DNA of 64,000 nt, taken from contig NZ_JAMQGP010000003.1 of the NCBI RefSeq assembly GCF_023703465.1, positions 310,001-374,000 on the forward strand. The letters are read 5' to 3'. Made by a program: the position numbers and the translations under genes. Source of the DNA: Echinimonas agarilytica (GTDB lineage Bacteria > Pseudomonadota > Gammaproteobacteria > Enterobacterales > Neiellaceae). Position 1 is the stretch's first letter. Each line of letters starts with the position of its first letter. The notes under the pieces are model-generated. The model did no database searches and had not been told where the DNA came from. It saw only the letters and a list, made by a program, of their open reading frames with translations. Below, one piece after another: positions 1 to 9,639 of this stretch.

Positions 1-974
1 TCATTGTGTGTTCTGACCCATACCCAACAGCCACGGCACAAGCTGCAGACTTGATCCTCCCGACTGCAATGTGGGTAGAAAAAGAAGGTGCATACGGCAA
101 TGCCGAGCGTCGAACTCAGTTCTGGCATCAGCAAGTCAAATCACCTGAAGGTGCAAAGTCAGATTTGTGGCAGCTTATGGAGTTCTCCAAACGCTTCAAG
201 GTCGAAGAAGTTTGGCCTGCCGACTTAATTGCCAAAGAGCCATCGTTGAAAGGTAAAACTTTGTATAACGTGTTGTTCGAGAATGGCAATGTCAATAAAT
301 TCCCAGTGGAAGAATGCACTGCTGAATTGAATGATGAATCACATGAATGTGGTTTCTATGTTCAAAAAGGTCTTTTTGAAGAGTACGCAGCATTTGGCCG
401 AGGCCATGCACATGACTTAGCGCCATTTGAAACATATCACAACGAGCGTGGTTTACGGTGGCCTGTTGTTGATGGCGAAGAAACTCTGCGCCGCTACAAA
501 GAAGGCAGCGATCCTTATGTGAAAGACGGAGCCGACTTTGAGTTCTATGGCAAACCCGACGGTAAGGCCATCATTTTTGCATTGCCGTTTGAACCTGCTG
601 CGGAATCGCCAGACGATGAGTTTGACTTGTGGTTAAGCACAGGCCGAGTGTTAGAACACTGGCATACTGGCACCATGACCCGCCGTGTTCCAGAACTTTA
701 CAAAGCCGTGCCGGATGCAGTGATTTACATGCACCCAGACGACGCCAAGTCACGTGGATTACGCCGAGGCGAAGAAGCTCGCATTGTTTCTCGTCGTGGC
801 GAAGTAAGAACACGAGTGGAAACGCGAGGCCGTAACAGACCGCCAAAAGGCCTCATTTTTATGCCGTTTTTTGATGCCAAGCAGTTGGTGAATAAAGTCA
901 CGCTAGATGCCACCGATCCGCTATCTAAGCAGACCGATTTCAAAAAATGTGCTGTTAAAGTGATCAAGGCTTAA
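1..974 (+). CDS. napA: Periplasmic nitrate reductase, catalytic subunit NapA (C-terminal 323 residues, 5' end outside window)
   Basis: NapA reduces nitrate to nitrite in the periplasm using a Mo-bis-molybdopterin guanine dinucleotide cofactor and one 4Fe-4S cluster. Only the C-terminal part is present; the reading frame is open from the first base, so the start lies upstream. The segment includes part of the third cofactor-binding domain ([18 protein letters not shown] near the start) and the whole C-terminal molybdopterin-dinucleotide-binding domain, with the Nap signature [17 protein letters not shown] at about nt 635-685. The Fe-S ligands and the Mo-binding cysteine would be in the missing part. 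napB starts 11 bases after the stop and napC follows, so this is a nap operon. The family call is very secure because partners NapB and NapC are adjacent. Confidence 0.96.
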   Translation, partial: IVCSDPYPTATAQAADLILPTAMWVEKEGAYGNAERRTQFWHQQVKSPEGAKSDLWQLMEFSKRFKVEEVWPADLIAKEPSLKGKTLYNVLFENGNVNKFPVEECTAELNDESHECGFYVQKGLFEEYAAFGRGHAHDLAPFETYHNERGLRWPVVDGEETLRRYKEGSDPYVKDGADFEFYGKPDGKAIIFALPFEPAAESPDDEFDLWLSTGRVLEHWHTGTMTRRVPELYKAVPDAVIYMHPDDAKSRGLRRGEEARIVSRRGEVRTRVETRGRNRPPKGLIFMPFFDAKQLVNKVTLDATDPLSKQTDFKKCAVKVIKA

Positions 975-985
975 GGGGATTCGAC

Positions 986-1477
986 ATGAAATTTTTACTG
1001 AAAGTCGCTGCAACACTCCTCGCTGGTGCATCTGTGGTTGCCATTGCTGCTGATTCTAACAGTGAATATGTGAGCAATGGTGGTGTGAAGTCATTGCGAG
1101 GTGAGACTGAACTGAATCAAGAAGCGCCTGCGGAACGTTTGAAAGCGCCGCGTCGCGAAACCGGAGGCACGCTTGATCGAAATTATGTGTATCAACCGCC
1201 TATGATTCCGCACGCAACGCGCGATTATCCAACCGATTTAAATAGCAATAAATGTTTGACGTGCCATGGTTGGAAGTACGCAGGCAAAATGGGAGCTCCC
1301 AAAGTGAGCCCCACTCACTTTGACAGTCGTGCGGGTGTGACGCTGGCAAACATTTCTCCTCGTCGTTACTTTTGTCAGCAGTGCCATGTGTCTCAAGACG
1401 ATGCAGCGCCGTTGGTGGGTAATACATTTGAACCCGTTGATGCGTTACGGATTGACCATCCTGCGGCAGCACAGTAG
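986..1477 (+). CDS. napB: Periplasmic nitrate reductase, diheme cytochrome c subunit NapB
   Basis: NapB is the small electron-transfer subunit that passes electrons from NapC to the NapA active site. The 163-residue protein begins with a signal peptide (hydrophobic residues about 3-21, cleavage near AIAAD). It has two heme-c attachment motifs, CLTCH at residues 90-94 and CQQCH at 130-134, which is the number expected for NapB. His76 (IPH) and His111 (PTHF) fit the distal axial ligands of the family. A GGGGA ribosome-binding site sits just before the ATG. It lies between napA and napC with short gaps and the same direction. Confidence 0.96.
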   Translation: MKFLLKVAATLLAGASVVAIAADSNSEYVSNGGVKSLRGETELNQEAPAERLKAPRRETGGTLDRNYVYQPPMIPHATRDYPTDLNSNKCLTCHGWKYAGKMGAPKVSPTHFDSRAGVTLANISPRRYFCQQCHVSQDDAAPLVGNTFEPVDALRIDHPAAAQ

Positions 1478-1486
1478 AGGTTAATC

Positions 1487-2080
1487 ATGACTAACAACAA
1501 ACAACCATTGTGGAAGTCAATGTGGCGCTTGTTTTGTAAGCCTGCAGGTATCGCAACTTGGGTGGTATTGTGTTTAGGCTTTGTGGGCGGCATCGTTTTT
1601 TGGGGTGGATTTAACTGGGGAATGGAGGCGACGAATACCGAAGAATTTTGTTCGAGCTGCCACGCGCCGATTGTGGAAGAAATTGCCACTACAATCCACT
1701 TTACCAACCGCTCAGGTGTGAGAGCCATTTGTTCAGATTGTCACGTGCCGCATAAATGGACCGACAAAATTGTGCGAAAAGTGCAAGCCAGCAAAGAAGT
1801 ATTTGCACACTTAATGGGTACTATTGATACCCGTGATAAGTTTGAAGCGCGCCGTTTGCATTTAGCTGAGCGAGAGTGGGACCGACTTGAGAAAAACAAT
1901 TCATTGGAATGCCGTAACTGCCACGACTTTGAATACATGGACTTCTCTGTTCAGAACCCGAGAGCTATGCAAAACCACAGTACATATCTGGCCAAGGGCG
2001 AGAAAACCTGTATTGATTGCCATAAAGGCATTGCGCACCGCCTTCCTGATATGGAAGGGGTGAAGGGCTGGGAACAGTAA
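1487..2080 (+). CDS. napC: Tetraheme cytochrome c quinol dehydrogenase NapC (NapC/NirT family)
   Basis: NapC is a membrane-anchored tetraheme cytochrome that oxidises quinol and feeds electrons to NapAB. The 197-residue protein has a single N-terminal membrane anchor at about residues 21-41 and four CXXCH heme motifs starting at Cys55, Cys82, Cys142 and Cys175, the NapC/NirT spacing. The ATG is 9 bases after the napB stop. It is the last gene of the visible operon: no napG, napH or napF follows, and an intrinsic terminator starts about 11 bases after the stop. NirT or TorC-like cytochromes share the fold, but the napAB context decides the assignment. Confidence 0.95.
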   Translation: MTNNKQPLWKSMWRLFCKPAGIATWVVLCLGFVGGIVFWGGFNWGMEATNTEEFCSSCHAPIVEEIATTIHFTNRSGVRAICSDCHVPHKWTDKIVRKVQASKEVFAHLMGTIDTRDKFEARRLHLAEREWDRLEKNNSLECRNCHDFEYMDFSVQNPRAMQNHSTYLAKGEKTCIDCHKGIAHRLPDMEGVKGWEQ

Positions 2081-2090
2081 TATCACGCTT

Positions 2091-2123
2091 AGTCTTGGCT
2101 CTATTTGGAGCCAAGACTTTTTA
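2091..2123 (+). terminator. Intrinsic terminator of the nap operon
   Basis: An 11-bp perfect inverted repeat (2091-2101 with 2108-2118, 6-base loop) is followed by a T-rich stretch (tttttaat). It lies directly after the napC stop and before the GTG-started gene at 2274. Confidence 0.85.
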
Positions 2124-2273
2124 ATACCTCGCATTCAGTCAACTTGTGTTGTCAATCTGCTCTTCACTTTATTGCACTAATCTTGAGTTAGTTGACCTCG
2201 CTAGACTCTCATCTATTACGCCTATGTGGTACTATCTGCCGCAGTAAAGCACCGCTGCTATTAAGGATTAAAC

Positions 2274-3107
2274 GTGATTTCTCTGGGTCAAATGAATCGC
2301 CTCTCTGTGACTGAACGCCAAGACGAAGCTTGGTTGTTACATGCAGAAGGGGACGACCGCCAAGTTATGCTTCCCATCGAAGATGCGCCTAATAACATGA
2401 AGATAGACGACTCCATTCAAGTGTTTGTCTATCGCGATACCAATGAAAATTTAGTGGCAACAACGGCCCGCCCGCAAGTGATGGTTGGGCAAATGGCAAT
2501 GCTTACGGCCAAGCACAACACTGCATACGGAACGTTTTTTGACTGGGGCTTGCCGAAAGATATCTTGGTCCCCCGACGTGAACAGCGAGAGCCGGTTGAA
2601 CCAGGCGAAAAAATGTTAGTGTATGTATATATTGATGATGCCGACCGTATTGCCGCCAGCGGTAAATATAGAAACTACATTGATTTAGAACGTCACTCAT
2701 ATCAGGACGGCGATGAAGTCCATATCACTGTAGGTGAAGAAACTCCCCTGGGCTTTGGGGTTGTGATTGATTATAAATTTTCGGGCTTAATTTACGAAGA
2801 CGAGCTGTTTCGTAAAGTTAAAATTGGCGATCAGTTCAAAGGTTATATTCGTCAAGTTCGTGAAGATGGTTTGTTAGATGTATCTACGCAGCAACCCGGC
2901 TATGGAAAAGTGCCCGTATTGGCCGAACAAATCCTTAAAAAGTTGGAAAAAACTGGCGGTAAATTGATGATGTCAGATAAGTCTGATCCACGCGATATTA
3001 AACGTGAATTTAACTGCAGTAAAAAGGCCTTTAAGCAAGCTATAGGGGCACTGAAAAAGAATCAGACCATTGATATTTTTCCAGATTCAATCGTACTTAA
3101 AAAGTAA
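2274..3107 (+). CDS. S1-like RNA-binding protein of the CvfB/YitL family
   Basis: A 277-residue cytoplasmic protein resembling CvfB: N-terminal OB/S1-like domains, a central S1 domain (about residues 150-215, with LGFGVVIDYKFSGLIYEDE and FKGYIRQVREDGLLDVS), and a C-terminal winged-helix part ending in FPDSIVLKK. CvfB in Staphylococcus affects virulence gene expression through RNA binding; in Gammaproteobacteria the role is not settled. The start is GTG at 2274, chosen because AAGGA lies 6 bases upstream and the following residues match the family N-terminus. The stop overlaps the ATG of the next gene by one base (TAATG), so the two are probably translationally coupled. Confidence 0.85.
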   Translation: MISLGQMNRLSVTERQDEAWLLHAEGDDRQVMLPIEDAPNNMKIDDSIQVFVYRDTNENLVATTARPQVMVGQMAMLTAKHNTAYGTFFDWGLPKDILVPRREQREPVEPGEKMLVYVYIDDADRIAASGKYRNYIDLERHSYQDGDEVHITVGEETPLGFGVVIDYKFSGLIYEDELFRKVKIGDQFKGYIRQVREDGLLDVSTQQPGYGKVPVLAEQILKKLEKTGGKLMMSDKSDPRDIKREFNCSKKAFKQAIGALKKNQTIDIFPDSIVLKK

Positions 3108-4960
3108 TGAACATGAGCTTTAGTCATCTGAATGTATGGGCTGTTGCTAGACCGTTCGCTGTATTGTGGGCAGTCTTGAGTTTGAGTGGCTGCGGCGATG
3201 TGCTCACCGATGTGAAAAAAGAGTTAGTGTCTCAACAGCAATCCAACGAGAAGCAATTGACTACCGATGAAGAAAAACTGGCGCATTTAATTTCTCGCTA
3301 TTGGAGTTTTCGGTTAGAAATTTCTCCCATGTCTGCCTCTTATATGGGCCGCCCCGATATTTTAGACGTGGACGATATGTCGCCATTAGCGGTGTCTGAA
3401 CGCCAAGTTTACTCAGAGATGTTTACCAATCGTGCACTCGAAATTAACCGCGAAAATCTATCAGACGAATCCAAACTCAATTTAGATATTGTTCGGTATC
3501 AAATTGAGAATTATGCGTCGTATTTTAAATATCAGCAGCATCTCATGCCGTTGACATCTGAATACGGTTTTCATAGTCAGCTTATTTCATATCTCAGTCG
3601 TCAAGTCATTTCTGATCAAGCTAAGGCTGAGCAGTACCTCGCAGCGTTATCTAAAGTTCGACTCTACATGGCGCAGCAAACAGATTGGTTGAAAATTGGC
3701 ATCAATCGAGGTGTCACTCAGCCGCAAGAGGTCATGCAAGGTTTTGAAGCAAGCATTGAGGCCTACATAACCCAGCTGCCGCAAGACCATGTTTTGTATC
3801 AGCCATTGGCCCAACTGCCAGATTCAATCAATGCCGAGCAGCAGCAACACATTCAAAGCAAAGCTAAAGCCTTGATTAAATACGAAATTAATCCAGCCTA
3901 TGAGCAGTTTTACGACTTCTTTGTGAATACTTATTTGCCCTCGGCTCGTCAAACTATCGGTGTGTCTGAAATACCAAGAGGCTCGGAGTTCTACCAGGAT
4001 CGTGTTCATTACTTTACGACTCAACCCATGACTGTGGAGGAAGTACATCAGTTAGGATTGTCTGAAGTGGCTCGCATTCGAGCTGAAATGCAACAGATCA
4101 TCGACCAGCTTGAATTTGAAGGAAGTTTCGCGGATTTCCTGCTCTACTTGCGAACAGACCCTCAATTTTATGCAACAACGCCGGAGCAATTGCTCAATGT
4201 AGCTTCGCGGATCGCGAAACGCGCAGATGCTCAATTACCTAAGTTTTTTAAAACCTTACCTCGCAGGCCGTATGGGGTAGAACCTGTGCCTGAAGCCATT
4301 GCGCCCAAATATACCACGGGGCGCTACGTGCCACCGCACAATGAAACCGATGCAGGTTATTACTGGGTAAATACCTATGCACTCGACAAGCGACCATTGT
4401 ATGTATTGCAGTCGCTCACCTTGCATGAAGCCGTTCCCGGTCACCACCTACAAGGTGCGCTGAGCAGTGAACAAAAGAATTTGCCGGATTTTCGCTCTCA
4501 TTCTTACATTTCAGCCTTTGGCGAAGGATGGGGCTTGTACAGCGAGTACCTTGGTTTAGAAATGGGGTTCTACCGAGGCCCCTATGACAACTTTGGGCGC
4601 TTAACATATGAAATGTGGCGCGCATTGCGATTGGTGGTTGATACTGGTATTCATGCCAAAGGCTGGACACGCCAACAGGCGATTGACTACATGGCTGAAA
4701 ATAGTGCGTTGAGCATGCATAACATTCAGACAGAGGTCGACCGTTATATCACATGGCCGGGCCAAGCGTTGTCATACAAAGTGGGGGAGCTGACCATTAA
4801 ACGTCTCAGAGCTAAAGCCGAACGGGAACTCGGCGAACATTTCGATATTCGAGAGTTTCATGATGAAGTACTGCGCCATGGCTCTATCCCGTTAAATGCG
4901 CTCGAAACTCAAATTGACGCGTTTATCCAGCATCACATGCCACGCCCAAAGAACACTTAA
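3107..4960 (+). CDS. DUF885 family zinc-peptidase-like lipoprotein
   Basis: A 617-residue lipoprotein: a hydrophobic signal is followed by the lipobox LSGC near residue 30, so it is probably anchored in the outer membrane facing the periplasm. The C-terminal half carries the DUF885 metal-binding signature HEAVPGHH at residues 440-447 and FGEGWGLYSE at about 471-480, whose Glu is the likely third zinc ligand. This gives a gluzincin-like metallopeptidase arrangement, although substrates of DUF885 proteins are mostly unknown. The motif is intact, so an active enzyme is expected. Translation probably couples to the preceding CvfB-like gene through the TAATG overlap. A strong hairpin terminator follows at 4981. 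Confidence 0.88.
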   Translation: MNMSFSHLNVWAVARPFAVLWAVLSLSGCGDVLTDVKKELVSQQQSNEKQLTTDEEKLAHLISRYWSFRLEISPMSASYMGRPDILDVDDMSPLAVSERQVYSEMFTNRALEINRENLSDESKLNLDIVRYQIENYASYFKYQQHLMPLTSEYGFHSQLISYLSRQVISDQAKAEQYLAALSKVRLYMAQQTDWLKIGINRGVTQPQEVMQGFEASIEAYITQLPQDHVLYQPLAQLPDSINAEQQQHIQSKAKALIKYEINPAYEQFYDFFVNTYLPSARQTIGVSEIPRGSEFYQDRVHYFTTQPMTVEEVHQLGLSEVARIRAEMQQIIDQLEFEGSFADFLLYLRTDPQFYATTPEQLLNVASRIAKRADAQLPKFFKTLPRRPYGVEPVPEAIAPKYTTGRYVPPHNETDAGYYWVNTYALDKRPLYVLQSLTLHEAVPGHHLQGALSSEQKNLPDFRSHSYISAFGEGWGLYSEYLGLEMGFYRGPYDNFGRLTYEMWRALRLVVDTGIHAKGWTRQQAIDYMAENSALSMHNIQTEVDRYITWPGQALSYKVGELTIKRLRAKAERELGEHFDIREFHDEVLRHGSIPLNALETQIDAFIQHHMPRPKNT

Positions 4961-4980
4961 GTTGCTAAGAGTGATGGCTT

Positions 4981-5013
4981 GATAAAACGCCCAGCAATGC
5001 TGGGTGTTTTATC
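4981..5013. terminator. Hairpin terminator after the DUF885 gene
   Basis: A 15-bp inverted repeat with one G-T mismatch (gataaaacgcccagc against gctgggtgttttatc) and a 3- to 4-base loop, with T-rich ends on both strands. It lies 20 bases after the DUF885 stop. Confidence 0.85.
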
Positions 5014-5088
5014 AACAACCAAAAACTCCATTTAAATTCTCGCCTCTATCCCGCAATCTGAGATTTAGTTACATACGAGGCAAAATAA

Positions 5089-5838
5089 ATGCTCAAGACT
5101 CTAATGACCGTTTGTTCGTTCTATAGTCTCAGCGCTGTGGCTGTCAATACAGAGCTGACCCATGCCGCAAGTACCCCAACCATTGTTCAAGACTTTTTTA
5201 ATGGAAAGGATTTTACGGGATGGAAAACGTCCACCAACAACGGCGTATCTGAAGGGCACGAATTCTGGCGTATCTTACCCGACGGTACGCTAAGGGCTGA
5301 AGGCGATCCAGATCATAATCCAACCACGCGACAGCAAAGCGGGCTTTATACTGTGCGTCAGGACTACGGTAATTTTGAGCTTTCGTTCGACTATCGTTAT
5401 ACGGGCAAAGAACGGGGTAAAAATAGCGGTGTTTGGGTGCTTGGCGGTGCGCGCTTTGTGAGTTCTGGAGGTGCATTTCCTGCATCAATTGAAGTTCAGT
5501 TGCGGTTAGGTTGGGAAGGGGATTTACTGCTTAAGCAACTTTCATTGGAGCCAGAACAAGGTTATGTGCTTTCCAATGATGCGCGTCGACCCAATGCTCG
5601 ATTAGCAGCGCGGCGCGAGGGCCTCTCGATTAATCCAGTTCAGCAATGGACTGCGATGAAGATTCGGGTAGAAACAACCGCCAAAGAGGGCACCAGCGTT
5701 AGTGTTTGGCTTGATGGCCAGTTGGTGAATAAGGGCATTCATGCAGGGCGGGACAAAGGGCGGATTATTTTTCAAAGTGAAGGCGCAGATATTGAATGGC
5801 GCAACATTCAGTTCGCGCAGCTAACCACACCAGAATAA
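5089..5838 (+). CDS. Secreted DUF1080 (3-keto-disaccharide hydrolase fold) protein
   Basis: A 249-residue protein with an N-terminal signal peptide (cleavage near THA/AS, residue about 27) followed by one DUF1080 domain, a concanavalin-like beta-sandwich. Family hallmarks visible are FNGKDFTGWK near the start, YGNFELSFDYR, KERGKNSGVW, and the closing strand with VWLDGQLVN and EGADIEWRNIQF. Some DUF1080 members are 3-keto-glucoside hydrolases; others are only assumed to bind or cleave carbohydrate. RBS cgagg precedes the ATG. It stands alone between a terminator and a convergent gene, so context gives no substrate. Exact function is uncertain. Confidence 0.82.
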   Translation: MLKTLMTVCSFYSLSAVAVNTELTHAASTPTIVQDFFNGKDFTGWKTSTNNGVSEGHEFWRILPDGTLRAEGDPDHNPTTRQQSGLYTVRQDYGNFELSFDYRYTGKERGKNSGVWVLGGARFVSSGGAFPASIEVQLRLGWEGDLLLKQLSLEPEQGYVLSNDARRPNARLAARREGLSINPVQQWTAMKIRVETTAKEGTSVSVWLDGQLVNKGIHAGRDKGRIIFQSEGADIEWRNIQFAQLTTPE

Positions 5839-5914
5839 AGTAACTATGCACGCTGACGAACACGGCGCCTATTGATGTGCGCCCTGTACTATAAAATGTG
5901 TAAGGTTTGATTGA

Positions 5915-7186
5915 CTAACCTGCAAGCGCATGCTGCTGGGCGAGTTCCCACGTCATGGCTTGTTGGTATGCTTGAGACAGGTTGGTAGCGTCGAATCCAA
6001 GCGCCTCTGCAATGGCTTCCGCTTCGTCAAATAAGCCCCGTTCGAGTTTTTCAGTAATGGCTAAACATCCACCTAATGTACCTTCCCTTTCAGTCAGTGC
6101 GCGTTGCAGATCGTGCTGCAAAGGAATGCGTTTCACAACTTCCGACATGCTCGTATTGAGCAACACATCCAACGTCGATAACAGTCCTGCTAAAAATGCA
6201 GTTTCTGCTTGCTCTGAAGTTAGATAAGACTGAGCAATAAGCTCACACATACGCGAGCGCACCATTGCTACTCGGGTTAGTTCCGGTTGCGTTGAACTTC
6301 CCAGTTCAGCTGTTACCAATAATGCCACAAACCGTCGCAGTTGAATTTCACCTAAATATGCAACCGCTTGGCGTATCGACTTAATATCGACTTGGCGCCC
6401 AAATGCCGGTGCGTTCAAATAGCGCAGTAAGCGATGCGACAGGGGCGGGTCTTGCTCAAACAGCCGAGTGATTTTATCGTACGAGAAATTGGGTCTCATG
6501 ACCTCTTGGCTAATGGCCACCAACATTGCGGTGTTGTTCTCAATATCGCTGCTTTCGATAATTTCTGGCTTAGCAAAATACCAGCCCTGAAAGTAGTCAA
6601 AGCCCAGAGCCCGAGTTTTTTCATACTCTTCAAGTGTTTCCACTTTCTCAGCTAACACACGGATGCGTTTTCGCTTCTGGTCGTCGCGCAATTTGTGAAT
6701 GTGGCGCAACGCTTTTTCAATGTTCTCCATTGAGTCGCTTTGAATATCAAATTTAATCATGCGAACAAACGGCATAAACCGATCCCATTCGGGCGTATAA
6801 ATAAAGTCATCAAGAGCGAGCTTGTGACCGTCATGAAATAGCTTTCGAATGATCTCGAAGGTTTCGTCGTTGGGTTTGACGGTTTCCAAAATTTCCAGCC
6901 ACAACCGGTCGCTTGGGATCATGCCATTGCCATACTTCAATAACATTTCGTAAGGAAAATTTACCAACGCAGCTTTGCGATGGGTGATGTCGTCAATATC
7001 CATGGTGAGGAAGGAGTTAACCAACAAACGTGAAGTCGCAACATCTTGAGCAACATGCATTGGAAAACGGTTTTCTGAAGAGTCTCGAAATAAAAGTTCA
7101 TACGCAACTACGCGATTAAAACGATTAAATATTGGCTGACGAGCTGTGTACACTTGAGACAATAGAGTGCTCCTACAGTCATCCAT
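5915..7186 (-). CDS. EAL-HDOD domain signalling protein (YuxH type) with a degenerate EAL domain
   Basis: A 423-residue cytoplasmic protein: an N-terminal EAL-like domain (about 10-200) joined to a HDOD domain (about 205-400). The EAL motif reads ELL at residues 30-32, and the catalytic DDFGTG-type segment reads LDDFIYTPEWD. The metal-binding motif is partly replaced (MIKFDIQ), while VETLEEYEKTRALGFDYFQGWYF is kept. Proteins of this architecture usually lack c-di-GMP phosphodiesterase activity and act as signalling or scaffolding proteins. HDOD domains occur in regulators of motility, biofilm and type VI or IV systems. The gene is convergent with the DUF1080 gene and divergent from the flavoprotein gene. 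Target unknown. Confidence 0.88.
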   Translation of the reverse strand: MDDCRSTLLSQVYTARQPIFNRFNRVVAYELLFRDSSENRFPMHVAQDVATSRLLVNSFLTMDIDDITHRKAALVNFPYEMLLKYGNGMIPSDRLWLEILETVKPNDETFEIIRKLFHDGHKLALDDFIYTPEWDRFMPFVRMIKFDIQSDSMENIEKALRHIHKLRDDQKRKRIRVLAEKVETLEEYEKTRALGFDYFQGWYFAKPEIIESSDIENNTAMLVAISQEVMRPNFSYDKITRLFEQDPPLSHRLLRYLNAPAFGRQVDIKSIRQAVAYLGEIQLRRFVALLVTAELGSSTQPELTRVAMVRSRMCELIAQSYLTSEQAETAFLAGLLSTLDVLLNTSMSEVVKRIPLQHDLQRALTEREGTLGGCLAITEKLERGLFDEAEAIAEALGFDATNLSQAYQQAMTWELAQQHALAG

Positions 7187-7382
7187 GACGCATGTTGGTT
7201 AAGTAAATAGACAGTAAACTTGCATGCCGACAAGTCTTAGACATTACATTGATAAACAGTTCATTTTAAAATGGCTAAAACACCATAATTTTAGTGTAAA
7301 TTTGGCAGAGTGCCGTATTGCACTTGCCTCAATCAAGCGTTGGCTTTAATCTGCGCTCGACTCCACCCAAAAAGAGACTGCT

Positions 7383-8573
7383 ATGACCCACTGGGATTGC
7401 ATTATTATCGGCGCGGGCGCTGCTGGACTGATGTGTGCGGCGGAAGCCGCAAAGCGCGGTGTAAATGTACTTTTGCTGGATCATGCAAAGCAAGCGGGCA
7501 AGAAAATTCTAATCTCAGGTGGGGGGCGTTGTAACTTTACAAACTACAACATCGAACCCAGTGCTTACCTCAGTCAAAACCCTCATTTTTGTAAATCGGC
7601 GCTGAGCCGTTATACCCAGTGGGACTTTATAGGGCTGGTCAGTGACTATGGTATTGCCTACCACGAAAAGACCCTCGGCCAATTGTTTTGTGACGATTCT
7701 GCTAAAGAAATCGTCAGCATGCTTATGTCCGAATGCACCAAAGCAGGCGCCAAAGTGCAGTTACGTACGGCCGTACAAGAAGTGACGTACGATGCTGAAT
7801 CGTCCACATATACCGTATTAACACCCAACGGCAAGCTCGAATGCAATAAATTAGTCATAGCCAGCGGAGGGCTATCCATGCCTAAACTCGGCGCAACCGG
7901 CTTTGGTTATGAGATTGCCCAGCAGTTTGGTTTAGATGTACTTCCTACACGTGCGGGTTTGGTGCCATTTACCTTACAGCCCGACGAAAAATCTCACTTC
8001 GAGCCGCTATCGGGTGTCAGTGTGAATGCACGAATCACCACGCAAGATGGCACCAGCTTTAACGAAAATATACTCTTTACCCATCGAGGACTCAGTGGGC
8101 CTGCCGTGTTGCAAGGATCTTCGTATTGGGCTCCGGGTGAAGACGTTTCAATTGATATCTTGCCCAACGAATCTGCCATCGATTTTTTACTTAAAGCGAA
8201 AACAGAGCAGGGCGATAAGAGTATTAAAACCGTATTGGCCACCGTATTGGCTAAGCGCGTTGCAGAACTCTGGTTAGAGTACGAAAAGATAGAAGCGAAG
8301 CCACTCAAACAATTTTCAGAAAATCAGCTCGAAGCGATTGCTCAACGCTTGAACGCGTGGACCATTAAGCCTTCAGGTACCGAGGGCTACCGCACTGCTG
8401 AGGTGACATTGGGGGGCGTGAATACAAACGAATTATCGTCGAAAACAATGGAAGCCAAAAAACAACCGGGGTTGTATTTCATTGGAGAAGTGATGGACGT
8501 GACCGGCTGGTTAGGTGGTTACAATTTTCAATGGGCTTGGAGTTCTGGCTGGGCATGTGCTCAAGCGCTTTGA
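7383..8573 (+). CDS. NAD(P)/FAD-dependent oxidoreductase, HI0933/YhiN (BaiN-like) family
   Basis: A 396-residue flavoprotein. The N-terminal dinucleotide-binding motif GAGAAGL lies at residues about 8-14, followed by the family motifs KKILISGGGRCNFTN and a C-terminal block with GEVMDVTGWLGGYNFQWAWSSG that closes the FAD site. Length and motifs match the HI0933/YhiN family, whose founder-like member BaiN takes part in bile-acid dehydroxylation, while the usual bacterial substrate is unknown. No signal peptide, so cytoplasmic. A monocistronic unit: divergent from the EAL-HDOD gene and convergent with the AraC-type gene. Confidence 0.9.
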   Translation: MTHWDCIIIGAGAAGLMCAAEAAKRGVNVLLLDHAKQAGKKILISGGGRCNFTNYNIEPSAYLSQNPHFCKSALSRYTQWDFIGLVSDYGIAYHEKTLGQLFCDDSAKEIVSMLMSECTKAGAKVQLRTAVQEVTYDAESSTYTVLTPNGKLECNKLVIASGGLSMPKLGATGFGYEIAQQFGLDVLPTRAGLVPFTLQPDEKSHFEPLSGVSVNARITTQDGTSFNENILFTHRGLSGPAVLQGSSYWAPGEDVSIDILPNESAIDFLLKAKTEQGDKSIKTVLATVLAKRVAELWLEYEKIEAKPLKQFSENQLEAIAQRLNAWTIKPSGTEGYRTAEVTLGGVNTNELSSKTMEAKKQPGLYFIGEVMDVTGWLGGYNFQWAWSSGWACAQAL

Positions 8574-8589
8574 TGTTGTAGCACAGAAT

Positions 8590-8645
8590 GAAAACAGATA
8601 CTTTCAGATCTAAACAGATACTATCAAGAACTAAAATAGATACAA
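8590..8645. repeat. Three short direct repeats in an intergenic gap
   Basis: The heptamer acagata (third copy atagata) occurs at 8594, 8614 and 8636, each in an aaa-rich context, a spacing of 20-22 bases or about two helical turns. The repeats lie between the convergent ends of the flavoprotein gene and the AraC-type gene. No hairpin or T-run is obvious, so they do not look like a terminator. Confidence 0.4.
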
Positions 8646-8679
8646 ATCCCCTATTAATAATCAATGACTGCCGCATAGA

Positions 8680-9639
8680 CTATACCTCTATCACCTCACG
8701 CAATCGCGTTTGCTGAGGAGTCTCACCAAACAACCGCTTGTAATCATGACTGAACTGCCCAAGGTGAAAAAAGCCAAAATCAAATGCTGCCTCGGCAATC
8801 GAGTCATGCTCACAATTGAGCAGAGCACGTCGAACTTGATTCAAGCGAATTAACTGGATGTACTGTTTTGGCGACATGTCACAACAGTGGTTAAAGGTGT
8901 ACTGCAAGGTTCGACGGCTCACATGCACCGCTTGGCACAATTCATTAATCGTCACAGGCGACTTTAGTCGCGTTTCAGTTAAATACTGATGTACTCGTGC
9001 CATGATTCTCTGGCGTTGCTGAGGCGCCACTTGAATAGGCGAGGATGGCTGAACCTGACTGAGTAACTCAAGTACTGCATCCTGAAGAATATGTTCCTGT
9101 GTGGATTGGCTCCAACGACTCCCGGCGGGTGTGAGCAGTAAGGTCAAATACTGCCTGAATGTCATAAGCGTTTGTTCGTCAATGGTATCGAGCCATAGCT
9201 CATCGGTAATACTGCAGATGGGTTGAAGGTTTGCTTCATTGGCGTATTCACTAAATAAGCTTTTGTGCAGCACTAAACCAAAAATAGAAAAGTTGTCGGG
9301 CGTGAGCAATTCAAAGTCTAAGCTGCCAGGGCGACATAACAGTTGATCGGTCACCGTGCGTTCGTTGTTAATTCTGCAGGATTTAGCGTTGGCGCTAAAT
9401 CCTAACCAAAGACCGCCATCTTCTACTCGGCATTGCTGGCGCAGCCCTAAATTGGTGTCTTCTCTAAATGCGTGAATATGTGAAAAATTAATTTCGTGAA
9501 TAGTACCGGCAAAGCTGCCTGGGCTGAGCTGATCGTATTCTTGTTGCCAATTGACAAGGTTGTCAGCTTGATGATTTGCATCATAAGAGTGAAGTGTGCA
9601 CAACATTGACTCGTTGGCGGGCGCGGACTGTTTCTGCAT
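8680..9639 (-). CDS. AraC-family transcriptional regulator, probable ethanolamine-operon regulator
   Basis: A 319-residue protein with a ligand-sensing N-terminal region and a C-terminal AraC double helix-turn-helix (about residues 205-315: TINELCQAVHVSRRTLQYTFNHCCDMSPKQYIQLIRLNQVRR is split by linker positions, then FDFGFFHLGQFSHDYKRLFGETP). It is transcribed away from the TRAP-eutBC operon across a 304-base gap. EutR, the E. coli ethanolamine activator, is also AraC-type, so the neighbouring genes suggest an equivalent role; this is inference from position. ATG at 9639 is preceded by AAGGAT. Confidence 0.85.
   Translation of the reverse strand: MQKQSAPANESMLCTLHSYDANHQADNLVNWQQEYDQLSPGSFAGTIHEINFSHIHAFREDTNLGLRQQCRVEDGGLWLGFSANAKSCRINNERTVTDQLLCRPGSLDFELLTPDNFSIFGLVLHKSLFSEYANEANLQPICSITDELWLDTIDEQTLMTFRQYLTLLLTPAGSRWSQSTQEHILQDAVLELLSQVQPSSPIQVAPQQRQRIMARVHQYLTETRLKSPVTINELCQAVHVSRRTLQYTFNHCCDMSPKQYIQLIRLNQVRRALLNCEHDSIAEAAFDFGFFHLGQFSHDYKRLFGETPQQTRLREVIEV

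Noticed and set aside
5857..5890. Possible terminator between the DUF1080 and EAL-HDOD genes
   Set aside because: Only a 5-bp ggcgc/gcgcc pairing with no T-run; too weak to call.
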